Shown: positions 1 through 11,659 of the stretch, in pieces
Layout of the letters: every line of letters starts with the position of its first letter
How positions within the stretch are numbered: position 1 is the stretch's first letter
Source of the DNA: Papio anubis
Lineage: Eukaryota; Chordata; Mammalia; Primates; Cercopithecidae
Assembly: GCF_008728515.1 (NCBI RefSeq)
Contig: NC_044985.1
Coordinates: 82,933,392-82,997,391 of the forward strand
Length of the DNA: 64,000 bases
Direction: 5' to 3'
Translations under genes and position numbers: made by a program
The notes under the pieces: model-generated
The model's input: the letters and a program-made list of their open reading frames with translations, nothing else
Databases searched by the model: none
Told to the model about the DNA's origin: nothing

Positions 1-346
1 ACTGCTCTGGGGATGGGTGGATGGTTCAGGAACTGCTGGTTAATGGCTTGAGGATGCTGGTGAGCCAGGAGCCGGCTAACGGCAATCTGTTGGTTTATCA
101 GATGGGCCATGGCTATTTGTTGCCTTACAAGTTGTGGACTAAGCTGGGGAGAAAGAAGACCAGGGCTCATGATGGGCTGTAATGCGGGCACTTGGTTTCG
201 GATTGGAGTACTGTGGTGAATTTGGCTGTGAGGAGACTGTTCGTTGGTTTTCCCCAGGGATGCCAGCTGGTTCATATTTGGTAAATGCATTGGACGCTGG
301 CCCAGAACACAATAGTCTGAAAGGTTTTCTCGTTCCACTCTTTCCA
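1..346 (-). CDS. SATB2: SATB2 coding exon c.701-1046, partial at window edge (residues 234-349)
   Basis: This is the 5' 346 nt of a larger SATB2 exon, cut by the window edge; the full exon should run to about c.1173. The acceptor CTCTTAACAG lies at 347-356. The first two bases TG complete Val234, then the frame reads ERVERENLSDYCVLGQRPMH and continues open to Val349. The stretch is a Gln, Pro, Ser and Ile-rich linker between the CUT-like domain and CUT1, with SPGLLSPQLSPQLVRQQIAM and SRLLAHQHPQAINQQFLNHP as recognisable segments. These differ from the SATB1 counterpart and decide the assignment to SATB2. CUT1 begins just past the window edge, as does Lys350, the second reported SUMO site. Codons for Arg239 (330-332) and Arg283 (198-200) are both CGA, i.e. 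CpG-containing. No frameshift or stop is present. Confidence 0.98.
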
Positions 347-1917
347 CTGTTAAGAGATAAAAGTGATAATTCATCATTATTTTCATTGGTACAATTTATT
401 GCTAATATATGTAGAACTGAATTATACTTTTGGTATGTTAATAATATAAACATTTTTTCATACAATGATGGAAGTTCCAGCATAAAAGTGACATTCTTTT
501 CAGCAAAATGTTACGATAGGTTTTTTTCATGGAACATATGAAAGAAAGTAAAAATATTTGCCACTTCAATTTGTTAAAATTCTTAAAAGTAAGCATTTCA
601 TTAAACAGCCAAGACAGAAACCACTGACCATTCTAAATCCTCTTAGATCCCCAAGCTCTATCATCTCCCCAATCACCCTTTGTTATAAAAGCGCCAGCTG
701 TTCTTATCTTCCGTAGTATGTAGTTAATGGTTATCAGGAAATGACAAGGACAACATCTCCTGACAAATTAAGTGCTACCTTCTAGTAAAAAGCTCACATA
801 AATATTATTATACAACTATGGAAATGTTCATTAAAAAATGTCTACCACATAGTATATCCATTTATTGACTCACTTGCTATTTTTATAGAAATGTTTCTTT
901 AAGAAATTGATATTTTAAACATTGTGCTATGCACTCAGATAAGAAAAAAAATAACAAAATTAATAACATCACCTCAACTTGCCATTAAATGAAGTTCACC
1001 CTCTCTCCAGGTTATCTGCTTTATTACATTATATTGCACTTTAATAAAGATTTAAAGAATACTTTGAAAGAGAAAAGAAAGTAAGTATCACATATACACA
1101 AGCACAAGGCAAGTATTTTTCTTTCCCTAAGATACTGTCTCAGGAAAGACAGTCACCTCATAGCCAAATCCTTATCCAAGTCTCTGTATTATTCTATCAT
1201 GAAAAACAAAGTTTGGTTTGGAGTAAAGAAATGGGGCTGAAACAATCCCATCATTATTAGTGTTAAATGCTTACAGGTGTAACATAATCTAACAAGATCT
1301 CTTTTTGAAAGCAAAAAATCCATACAAATTTAGCAATTATTTCTTATGATTGCAAATGCTGGATATGACTATGTAAAAGTCCATTAAAGATAACTTTAAG
1401 AAGCTAGAGATCAAACATATTCACCTATAGAACACATACAAAAAAAAATTGTCTTCCTATTATACAAATGGCATGTGTGGATTCGCATATAGTTAACAGT
1501 GACAGAATCATGGTTTTATTAAAAAAATACTGAGTCTTAAAAAATTCAGGCAGAAATGATGTGTGCTGGACAACTGGGTGAGATGACTCAAAACAGGGGA
1601 GTTGGTGATGACAGACACTGATGCCAAATCACATGTGAAGCATCTGAATAAAGTCAATGAACTGTAAGGGTGGAACAAAGTAGTATTTCTAAATTAATAC
1701 TTTATGTAATATGTGACTTTAAAAAGGTATGCGTGGAAGTAAATTAATACATTAAAATGTGGGTAGATATTTAACTATTTTATATCCATGTCTACAAGTT
1801 TTATGCATGCAAAATATCCCATTAGGAAAATATGTGAACATCCAAGTCTTTGTATCACCTTATATTTAGACATGTACAGTACAGTGCTTTCTCCTGCTTT
1901 TTAAAGAAACTCAGTTC
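347..1917. other. Unique AT-rich intronic DNA
   Basis: No recognised repeat or open frame of note in 1.57 kb immediately 5' (in gene sense) of the c.701 exon. It may contain splice-regulatory or conserved non-coding sequence, but nothing in the bases shows it. Confidence 0.6.
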
Positions 1918-2233
1918 GGCTGGGCATGGTGGCTCATGCCTGCAATCCCAGCACTTTGGGAGGCCAAGGCTGGTGGATCACCTGGGGTCAGGAGTTCGAG
2001 ACCAGCCTGGCCAACACAGCAAAACCCCGTCTCTATTGAAAATATAAAATTTAGCCAGGCATGGTGGCACGCACCTGTAATCCCAGATATTCAGGAGGTT
2101 GAGTTGGGAGAATCGCTTGAACCCAGGAGGCAGAGGTGAAGACTGCAGTGAGTGGAACTCACACCACTGCACTCTAGCCTGGGTGATAGAGTAAGACTCT
2201 GTCTCAAAAAAAAAAAAAAAAAAAAAAAAAAAA
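1918..2233 (+). repeat. Alu (AluS-type), full length
   Basis: Runs from GGCTGGGCATGGTGGCTCA to a poly-A of more than 25. The segment TCAGGAGTTCGAGACCAGCC followed by TGGCCAAC is AluS-like. Antisense to SATB2 transcription. It faces the opposite-orientation Alu about 100 bp away. Confidence 0.96.
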
Positions 2234-2334
2234 GCCTGATTTCTTGCTTAACATTCCTATAAACTCCCAAGTAAGTCAAGAGTTTACTTCAAACTTCTTT
2301 TAGGGCTCAATTTTTAACTTAATCCTTACAATGT

Positions 2335-2632
2335 TTGCTTTTTTTTTTTTTGTAAGACAGAGTTTCACTCTTGTTGTCCAGGCTGTAGCAATGGTGCAGT
2401 CTCGGCTCACTGCAGCCTCCACCTCTCAGGTTCAAGTGATTCTTCTGTCTCAGCCTCAAGTAGCTGGGATTACCGGTACGGGCCACCATACCCAGCTAAT
2501 TTTTTGTATTTTTAGTAGAGACGGGGTTTCACCATGTTGGCCAGGCTGCTCTCAAACTCTAGCCTCATGTGATCCACCCGCCTCGGCCTCCCAAAGTTCT
2601 GGGATTACAGGTGTGAGCCACTGCACCCCGCC
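2335..2632 (-). repeat. Alu, full length, with target-site duplication
   Basis: Begins with a T run (reverse-complement poly-A) and ends at CACCCCGCC. It is flanked by 15-bp duplications at 2320-2334 and 2633-2647 (TAATCCTTACAATGT / TAATCCTCACAGTGT). Same sense as the SATB2 transcript. Confidence 0.96.
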
Positions 2633-3056
2633 TAATCCTCACAGTGTAATTCATTTGTTTTACATGTCACCTTTCCTTCATAAGGTTAAGAAAACAAATT
2701 ACTCATCTTCTAAAGGCAAACCTTTTTCAATTATTATATTAATTAAACTTTAAAGTACATAGCCTTAAAGCCAAACCAAGCAAATGGTTAGGAGCCTTCA
2801 GATAACATAATCTAACAGTTTCCATAGAACAGGAATTACCATCATAATTTCCTCACTGAAAAACAAAACAAAACAAAAAGGTAAAGAGACCATGAACTGA
2901 TTCCAAAGTAAAATCTTAGAGACAGAAATATCGGTCTCAGTTAAATATTGGGTTCACTTTTGCTTATTTTCTTTTAATTCAGTCAAAGTAAAGATAAATT
3001 CAGACATTAAATTATGTTTTCAGATTCTTAATGAGGAAATATTTTATCTATTTCAT

Positions 3057-3366
3057 TGCTTGGTGGGGAGAGGGGTTTGAGATCGAGTCTCACTCTGTTA
3101 CCCCAAGCTAGAGTGCAGTGGTACGATCTCTGCTCACCGCAACCTCTGCCTCCTGGGTTCAAGTGATTCTTGTGCTCAGCCTACCGAGTAACTGGGATTA
3201 CAGGTGTATGCCCCACCACCACACTCAACTAATTTTTGTGTTTTTAGTAGAGATGGGGTTTCACCCATCTTGGCCAGGTTGCTCTTCAACTCCTGACCTC
3301 AGGTGATCCACCTGCCTTGGCTTCCCAAAGTGCTGGGATTACAGGCGTGAGCCACTGTGCCTGGCC
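3057..3366 (-). repeat. Alu with eroded poly-A tail
   Basis: The full Alu body ends GTGCCTGGCC. The expected T run has been replaced by a G-rich stretch (TTGGTGGGGAGAGG). An 11-bp target duplication ATCTATTTCAT is present at 3046-3056 and 3367-3377. Confidence 0.95.
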
Positions 3367-3972
3367 ATCTATTTCATCTTCTGCTGAAAAAACACAGAAC
3401 CATCCTCCTATAGAATACATTATTTGACCAAATGTTAATTTTCCAAAATTTTGGTATTTTCACGTTTCAACAATTTAATTACATTTGAGTGAGTTTACTT
3501 TCTTGAGATATATCTAAATCACATAATTTAAAAATACTTCATTCATAGATCTAGTCAAAATCATGTTCACAATGAAGCATAAACATCAGAGCGCCATGAA
3601 ACCTATATGAATTGGTGCAATAAGAGTCTGAATAACGTCAGTCCATATTCTGTGAGGTTATATATAATCATTCTTTCTATCCTTATAAGTTTCCAGGTGG
3701 ATCCTTATAAATTCTTACAGTTAAGAACAGTAACTATGGAAGTATCTTATGAAGACATGGCAACATATTACATCTGTAGTAACACCATGAAGTACTAACC
3801 ACTTAGTAAATATTAATGAAGAAACTGCAAATGCAAATACCTACTGTTCAGGTCGATAACAGCCAGAAAAGCTAGCTGCAGAAGAACTAGGTGGAGGAGA
3901 GAAAGTCTAACCAGTTCAAAGGTAGCAATCACTACCTAACCTCAGCCAGTTTCTGTCTTTCTTACATTGTCA

Positions 3973-4006
3973 TTTTTTTTGTTTTTTTCTTTTTTGTTTT
4001 TTTTTT
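3973..4006. repeat. T-rich low-complexity tract
   Basis: Runs of T broken by single G or C, ending TTGAGA. It could be the tail of a drastically 5'-truncated Alu, but no Alu body follows. Confidence 0.6.
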
Positions 4007-4354
4007 GAGAAAACAAAAAATCTGGATTTTACATGATATCTCCTAATTTTTAAGTGTTAGCAACTAATTCCATTTCAAAATACAATAAAAGCCAAATAAA
4101 ACATTTCTGAAAACCAGATCTGTCCAGGGGCTATCAGTTTTTAAATTCTGTCTCTGAGACTAGTCACCCTTTATGTTTTTCAGTTCCTAACAGTTCTATC
4201 AATAAAAGCCAAGTTCTTTACTCCCAAGAATGAAAGAAGAAAAAATTATCATCTTGACTTTAAGAATGACTAAGGATCAAATGCTCTCAAAAGGATGCAT
4301 CTCCAATGACCAAGGCAGAACACAAATTCAGAAACCATTTAAACAGGTTTTGCC

Positions 4355-4660
4355 TTTTTTTTTTTTTTTTTTTTTTTTGAGACAGAGTCTCACTCCATCA
4401 CCTAGGCTGGAGTGCAGTGGTACAATCTCAGTTCACTGCAACCTCCACCTCCCAGGTTCAAGTGATTCTCATACCTCAGCCTCCTGAGTAGCTGGGATTA
4501 CAAGCATGTGCCACGGTGCCCAGCTAATTTTTATATTTTTAGTAGAAACGGGGTTTCACCATGTTGGCCAGGTTGGTCTCCAACTCCTGAACTCAAGTGA
4601 TTCGCCCGCCTCAGCCTCCCAAAGGGCTGGGATTACAGGCGTGAGCCACCGTGCCTGGCT
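4355..4660 (-). repeat. Alu (AluS-type), full length
   Basis: T24 tract, right arm, left arm ending GTGCCTGGCT. Flanks share TTTTGCCT, a probable target-site duplication. Confidence 0.95.
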
Positions 4661-4831
4661 GATTTTGCCTAAATTGAAAACATTTTAATTTAGTTCTTGC
4701 TGCCACTCTTATAAAAATAATATCAGAATAACGTTTTTAGCCTCTTAAGTCACAGCAAGTGAAGTACAGATGCTTAAAAAAGAGAGGGAGCATCAGGATG
4801 TGCCAGACTGTATCAGAAAATTGAGCCTCAA

Positions 4832-4951
4832 CTTTCTTTTTCTCTTTCTTTCCTCCCTCCCTCCCTCCCTTCCTGCTTTCCTGCTTCTTCCTTTCTCTTC
4901 TTCCCTTTACTCCCTCCTTCCATCTCTCCCTTCCTTTCTCTTCTTTCTTTT
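4832..4951. repeat. Polypyrimidine (CCTT-rich) tract
   Basis: About 120 bp almost entirely C and T on the plus strand, with CCTCC and CTTT units and only a few interruptions. Confidence 0.85.
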
Positions 4952-5275
4952 AAAATAATTAGAAAGTAACCACAATGTGTGAAACACAGACCTAACAGCA
5001 GTGCCTGGTTTTGTGTTCTTGCTTTTTCACTGTGTAATGGAAAACATCATGTTAAGTCTGTCTTAAACTAAACCAAGATCAAAGACATCACCTTGGCCCT
5101 AAGGGCCATCTTATGCCTGCAGTATTTAGCAGAAGATCAGAAATCCTGGAAAAAACGAAGGGTAAATGGTAGTGCTGTTTCTGACGGTGAAAGCAATGTT
5201 CACATTCACAACAGAAAATATTCTGACAAAGGCAACATGCTTACTTATTAAAGAGACAGTAAAAACACAACTGCT

Positions 5276-5599
5276 GGCCTAGTGCAGTGGCTCATGCCTG
5301 CAATTCCAGCATTTTGGAAGGCCGAGGAGGCCGGAACACTTGAGGTCAGGAGTTCGAGACCAGCCTGGCCAACATGGTGAAACCTGGTCTCTACTAAAAT
5401 ACAAAAATTAGCCAGGTGTGGTGGCTCATGCCTGTAATCCCAACTACTTAGGAGGCTGAGGCAGGAGAATCGCTTGAATCCAGGAGGTTGGATTCACTTG
5501 AATCCAGAGGTTGCAGTGAGCCGAGATTGTGCCACTGCACTTCAGCTTGGGCGACAGAGTCAAACTCTGTCTCATAAATAAATAAATAAATAAATAACT
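5276..5599 (+). repeat. Alu with internal short tandem duplication
   Basis: Full Alu with an (AAAT)n tail and a perfect 10-bp target duplication CACAACTGCT at 5266-5275 and 5600-5609. Near 5473-5520 the segment CTTGAATCCAGGAGGTTG is imperfectly repeated, adding about 20 bp to the right arm. Confidence 0.95.
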
Positions 5600-5609
5600 C
5601 ACAACTGCT

Positions 5610-6394
5610 CCCAGAGCTTTAAATCAGAGCTTCAATTTAATTCACAATGAACTTGATTCTACTGTGGCTGAAGCCTTGAGGGTGAGTACCAGAGAGGGAA
5701 TCGCCTGGAAAGGAATGATGTCCCCAGCTTCTAATGTAAGTTCCCAAACAGAAGATGGTTTAAGAAACCGTCAAGGCAAGGGGGGCTCAAATGCTTCTAT
5801 GTCCAGTAGCTGTGAGGCTTTTGGTAGCTATTCTAATATCTGGGGAAAGGTACCAGTCCAGAGACCTTCCAGATAAACAGTTCAGATCTGGAGTCTGTTC
5901 AGGTCTCTGAAAAACTCAGAGTTCTAAGAGGATCTTGCAGATTCCTTCAAATTTCCTGGGACTGAGCGAAAACTGCAGGGAATGGGCAGCCATTTTCTAA
6001 CCACTCTCTAAGCTTCCGGGATTCCATTTAAGTCTAAAGCAGATAAGGCCTTTGTAGCCCTATATTAGAATTTCAGAAACTCCTAAAACCTCACCAAGTT
6101 CACAGCGATGATGCTCTAACCAAGAGCACCCTATGACCATTAGCTATTCAGATGCTCACAATTGCTGCCTGTGGCTGGTTGTTCACAGATGAGAAAGTTA
6201 TACTTCTCCCTCAAGAATTTACCTGCATTACAATTAAAAGGTATTTGGTCCAAAAATCTTATTTTATTTAGGACACTTTTTACAGCACATCCAGGAAGCC
6301 AAGTATTTATTTTAAATATTATAAATCCCTGATATATATTTATATATTTTAGGTTGTTACAAGAACATTTTCAAAACTCAAAAAATAAAATAAT
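5610..6394. other. Unique intronic DNA
   Basis: No repeat family recognised. The longest open frame in the block (70 codons) has no recognisable domain. Confidence 0.5.
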
Positions 6395-6489
6395 ACACAC
6401 ATACACACACACATATATATACACAAGTATATATACGTATATATATGTTTGTGTATATATACGTGTGTGTGTGTGTGTATATGTATATA
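6395..6489. repeat. Compound CA/TA/TG microsatellite, quasi-palindromic
   Basis: ACAC blocks, then alternating TA/CGTA, then GTGT blocks, so the two ends are complementary. Purine and pyrimidine alternate over most of it. Confidence 0.9.
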
Positions 6490-6890
6490 GTCTTTCACTC
6501 CTATATTGTGGCACTTAATTCTTATTATTTCTTTTGCAATTGTGTAAAGTAAATATAGTAAAATTTCAATGCTCAAAATATAATCCAATGACTTAGTGCC
6601 CTAAAGTATAGTTTCTGAAAGTTTTTGAGCAAAAGATGAAGCATCTCATTGGCACAGATGCCTGCCAGTAACAGCAAGGTGGCATAGGAAAGGTAGAAAG
6701 AAAAGCAAACTGAAATTTCAAAGGCCTGGGTCATAACTAGATGAGTGATCTGGGGATTATCTGTAAAATGGGAAGGATTACCTGTAAAGTGGTCTTAAAG
6801 TAACCTTGCAGGTTACTTATCTAAGAGCATCTTTAAAAGTACCATTTTAAGACAATTAATTTCTATTACAAGAAAAATAGCTGTTTTCTG

Positions 6891-7133
6891 TCCTTCATGT
6901 CACATACATGTGCCATGTGCACTTGTGCACACACATGCAATACAAAGTGAAACTTACCAGTAAGAAAGTTGATTGCTTCTGACCCAAATCCTAAAACTGT
7001 TAATAACCACATGCCCCAAACTGGGCAGTTCACCTTAAGCAGCAGAATACAGACTGCAGGGTCCTAAAGGCATAGGTTTGAATTCAGAGTCTTCCATTAA
7101 CAGGTTTGTAACATCAAACAATTATGACATTAA
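6891..7133 (-). repeat. Inverted duplication, arm 1 (probable copy)
   Basis: The reverse complement of this 243-bp segment matches 8327-8572 with about six substitutions, one single-base indel and a difference in a GT-repeat count. It includes the 3' part of a MIR, but the MIR does not continue past 7133, suggesting that this arm is the derived copy. Confidence 0.93.
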
Positions 7134-8195
7134 CTTTGGGGACTTGTAATAGAAATAGAATTAGAAACAGAAATAGAATAGAAAATAGAAAAATATAGCG
7201 GCAATAGCAATAGTAATTAGAGTATAGCTCTTGCAAGTTTATCAATACTGCTGAAAAGATAGGTAATATTTCTAGAGCTATTATAGTAGTATTTTCATGC
7301 TGCAAACCTTAACATAGTTGCTTTTGTGACATAGCCCCTGGGGTTTGTCCATAGTTATAATGGGTAGATAGTAATGAATTGGGTAAAAGGCTTTGCACTG
7401 AGAAATTTCCAGAATCTCTGGCCTATGGATTTTTCTTTAAGCCATTAAGATGCTTATGCAAATGTAAATGGATTAGCATGAATGAGTGCTAATGGATTCC
7501 TTAATAAGATAACACTCTAGTATTCCCCAGAACCTCTCCTAGAAACCCTGGGTAGAAGAACATAAGCCAAAAAAAAAAAAAAGAAAGAAAGAAAAGAAGA
7601 TGGAAGAATTTCTCTATGACTCTTTCAACCTTAGAAAGTACTCTGAAAGTGATTCTACAAATGCAAAAAAAGACATTGGTTTGCTTTTGGCACTCTTGGT
7701 AAAAAAGTTGCCAATCAAACCAACAATTTCAGATTGGTACCCAAACATTAGAGCACAGAAAAAAGATACTAGAGCATATGAATGCCTTAAATTTACAAAC
7801 CTCCTCTCCAGGTTCTCTGCTTCCCCACCTTATGCTCTAAAACCTTGATGCCCAATTTTAAAGATAATGATCTTGTCTAATACCAGAGAAATTAAAAAAT
7901 GTGCTCTAGGTCAAATAACTATCCAAATGCAGATAAATATTTAGGAGTATTCAAAATGATTAAGGCTGCTGGCTCTAGCCTCATAATAAGAAAACGCAAA
8001 CCACATGGCCACTTTTTCCTCTTTTTGTGCATAACTCAAAGTCAAGTTCTAAGGCCTAAATGTTTCACAAGTGCTTTTTAATGGGTTTTCTTTATAAAAA
8101 ATATATGTATTATAAGTTTAAGAATTTTCATATTTTTACTGCTAACATACCTTTTTCAAACTGCATTGGCATTTCAGGTAACACCAAACCCTACC

Positions 8196-8440
8196 ATTTA
8201 TATAGTAGCTGAAGCACTGAGCTAAATCCCTTACACATCATTATCGTTTAACTCTCACAATAATTTTACGGCATTGATATTAAGATGCCTACTTTATTAA
8301 AGAAGCTGAAGGTCAGTCATTTGACTTTAATGTCATAATTGTTTGATGTTGCAAACCTGTTAATGGAAGACTCTGAATTCAAACCTATGCCTTTAGGACC
8401 CTGCAGTCTGTATTCTGCTGCTTAAGGTGAACTGCCCAGT
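8196..8440 (+). repeat. MIR
   Basis: Core features in order: a CACTGAGCTAAATCCCTTACA-like segment, ACTCTCACAATAATTTTACG, then CAAACCTGTTAATGG and AATTCAAACCTATGCC. These are degenerate matches to the MIR consensus. Its 3' half is inside the duplicated arm at 8327-8572. Confidence 0.7.
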
Positions 8441-8572
8441 TTGGAGCATGTGGTTATTAATAGTTTCAGGATTTGGGTCAGGAGCAATCAACTTTCTTAC
8501 TGATAAGTTTCACTTTGTATTTGCATGTGTGTGTGTATAAGTGCACATGGCACATGTATGTGACATGAAGGA
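8327..8572 (+). repeat. Inverted duplication, arm 2 (probable source)
   Basis: Partner of 6891-7133 in opposite orientation, 1,193 bp apart. Here the embedded MIR is continuous with MIR sequence upstream, as expected of the original locus. Confidence 0.93.
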
Positions 8573-8744
8573 TGGATAAGTCATCTGAATGGTAAAAGCT
8601 CAACCTGAGCCTCCACTGTATGCTTTGTGTAACATAGACTGAAAAGACTGTCAACTCAAAAAGTGATGAAATCACTGATTCCTCAACAGTTGATTCAGCT
8701 AATCACTTAAATAGAATTATTTGCATTAAAATTCATATAATAAA

Positions 8745-8830
8745 CATTTATTAATCAACTACCATGTGCCAGGAATGATGGCAGCCCCTAGAGATACAGT
8801 ACTGAATAATATCAACTTTAAAAAATTCCA
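8745..8830 (-). repeat. Possible L2 3'-end fragment
   Basis: The plus strand reads AAACATTTATT, CCATGTGCCAGG and AGATACAGTACTGAATAA, resembling the reverse complement of the L2 3' end. Short and degenerate. Confidence 0.4.
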
Positions 8831-11650
8831 TCAATATATTTGCTTCAGACAATTTAACTGTCTGCTACACGTAGATGAGCCCATAACATCTGCCTATGAT
8901 TTAAAGTGCATTTCTATTTGATGATAAAAGATAGCTCCTTTAAATTCCTATTTTGTCAGTTTATTAGCAATTCATTCTAGTCAACTGTAAGCCACACACA
9001 CATACATACATATACAGTGATTATATTTATTTTTATAAATCCCCTCCCATTATCTTATTTTTCTTATTTTTCTTGAGGCAAAAGCTATTGACCCAACATG
9101 AGTGTCATCAGCATGGACTGATGAAGGATATGAATCACACAGCAGAGAGCTTTCTCAAGTACCCTATAAATTCTATAAATAGAAAGTATTTCTTTGAAAC
9201 AAGTAACCAACAAGAAACGAAATTGGGTATGCATACTCACACAATATGATAACAGCTTGAGAATCCTGGGCAATCACAAATTCATATATAATTGAACTAT
9301 ATGAAATTGGTGATATGTAACAACTTTGACCTACAAAAACAGCAATTCCATATGCTTCCACCTGATACTTATTTTGTCTCCTTGCACTCAGCTGAGCTAC
9401 ACATTAACGGTCAACAACCCCACTGTCCACCCAAAGGCTTTCATTGGGTTAAAATCTTTTTTAAACATAACACTAATTTCCCCCAACAAACCAGAATAGC
9501 AGCCCGTCTGCCAACATTGAATATGCCTAGTCACTGAAAATACTTCTGGTTTATTTTCTCCTAGTCAATAACTGGAAGTATAAGGTCAATTTACTATACA
9601 AAAAAAAAAAAATTTCTGTTAATACAAACACAGTCGGACATGATTGCAGTAGCCAAAGCTAATAGATCTCTCAGATATAAATCTCATACCATTAAAACAA
9701 ACAAATAAAACTACTACCAGAAGAGTTCACTAAACATAATTTTAAAAAATTATTGAGCTTGAAAGAGCTAAAGAGCAAAAGAAAGAAAAAGACTAGCTAC
9801 CAAACCCAAAGATTTTGTTTTTCTCTAAATTTGTTCAAGAGAATTTGTCTCTGGTTTGAGAACTTGCTTGCAAAGTCCCTGCCTAGAGCAAGATATTCAG
9901 AGCCAACTTGTTAACTCCTAATAAAACAGCCCATAAGCAAAGTCTACCAGCCAGGACTGTGATAATACCATATGACTGGTTTTCTTAGGTGTATTTTCCC
10001 CTTATTATCAACTTCCTTTTTCCACCACATTAACCTCCACAGAAACGTATATATCCACCATAAAGTAACTCAAATGTGGACACCTCTGTTTCTTTGGTAA
10101 TAAAAGCTCCTAGGACCCATTATGTTCCATGGAAAAAGTGAGCATTATCCACCTTTCCTAGTCTCCACCCTCCGTACCAGAACACTATTGTCCCTTTTGG
10201 TTTCAAACAATGCTTTATCACAGTTTGATATCACTGATCATTTCAAGTATTCTTATAACATTCTATATAGGTTAAAAGTGCTTATATCTAATAATATCTT
10301 TATTTTTACTCTTTAATCTAAAACTATAATTTCTAAGGTGAATTCAGCACATGATAGTAAAAGAAATCATATTGTTGAAACTTAACATTACTGCTTAGGA
10401 AAATTCTGCTTTTGTCAGTTGGCATTCCATGTGTATTAATTCTTTAATTCAACCTACCTGAAGAAAAGTTAATCAAAGAAAACAATCAATTCATGATCCA
10501 TTCTTTTCCTCTGACCAGTCTCTGTGATTTTATAGGACTTTAATGTTTTAAGCCATTATATTAAGGAAAATACTCAATAGACTAGCTGTGAAAACCTCAA
10601 AGGCATATTTATCTTAGGCTACACAAATGGTCTCTAATTTGTACTTTATAAAGGTATTACTGCCCCATTCAACTGAATTGACTATTGTTAAGTCTTTAGC
10701 TCAATAATTAGTAGAAAAATGGAACGATTCTAACCAATTACATTTGCTAAGGACATTTGCAATACGAATTAAACAAGCAAAGATTTTTCTTTCTTTTTTT
10801 CTCTCAAATGACAGATCAGGTAGCAAATAAGATTAGTGCACCACATAATATGTGTAAAAATAAAACTGCTCTAAATGCATATATCCAAATAAGTTCATCT
10901 ATATTACATTCAATTCTATTAATATTTACAAAGTATTCACAGTGTTTAAGACCTCATGCTCACAGGACTCTAGGGAGGACAGAAAATTGATACGTTCCTG
11001 TGTTCCCAAAACCTCTGCCTCTGATGTTCTCTCAAGGAGCTTTTGGCCCAGAAGGGGGATTAGTCAAAAATTAAAATTTCTATAGTACATAGAACTTAAA
11101 AAGGTGATACCCTGAAAGGCCCAATGTTAGAACTCATAGTCTGATTTGTATTCTAGATTATTATAGATTCATATCCACTCCCTTGGGAGTTCAGGACTCC
11201 AACGTCAAATACTCTCAAATTCTTGCAAATGGTGGAATGAAGGCCATTCATCAGTCAGGCAAATAGTTAAATAACTGTCTCCCATTAGGCAATGTGATTT
11301 CAGTCCTAGCATCTTACACAGCATTTATAGTTAAGTGCTTCAAGCACCTTATGAGCTTAGGTGCTTTTCAGCTTTGAACCTTGTAAGCGTCTAAGGAAAA
11401 TCAGGTAATAATCTTTATTTAATTGATCAAGAAACCAGAAGCGTTCTCTGATTTTCACCTGCTGGTCTCCCCAGTAGAAGAGGATGTCCCCACAATCATC
11501 AGATTTTAAATAAACTGGGCATTTTGTGGTCTACACACAAAGCCTCTCATTTCACACTCTGTAGATTCTTTGTCAGCCACCATCACATCTATATATGTTT
11601 TCTAGTTTTTTATTCTGTTTCTGGGCAGGACAAATGGAAGTCTGAAACTA
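8831..11650. other. Unique AT-rich intronic DNA
   Basis: About 2.8 kb with no confidently assigned repeat. Minor items are a short CA/TACA run near 8992-9018 and an A13 run near 9600. A degenerate MIR-like patch may lie around 11330-11450. Confidence 0.5.
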
Positions 11651-11659
11651 GGAGCAATC

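Noticed and set aside
139..483. 114-codon minus-strand frame overlapping the c.701 exon
   Set aside because: It reads the exon in the wrong frame and runs into the intron. The correct frame matches SATB2.
2331..2753. 140-codon plus-strand open frame
   Set aside because: It consists of the antisense strand of an Alu.
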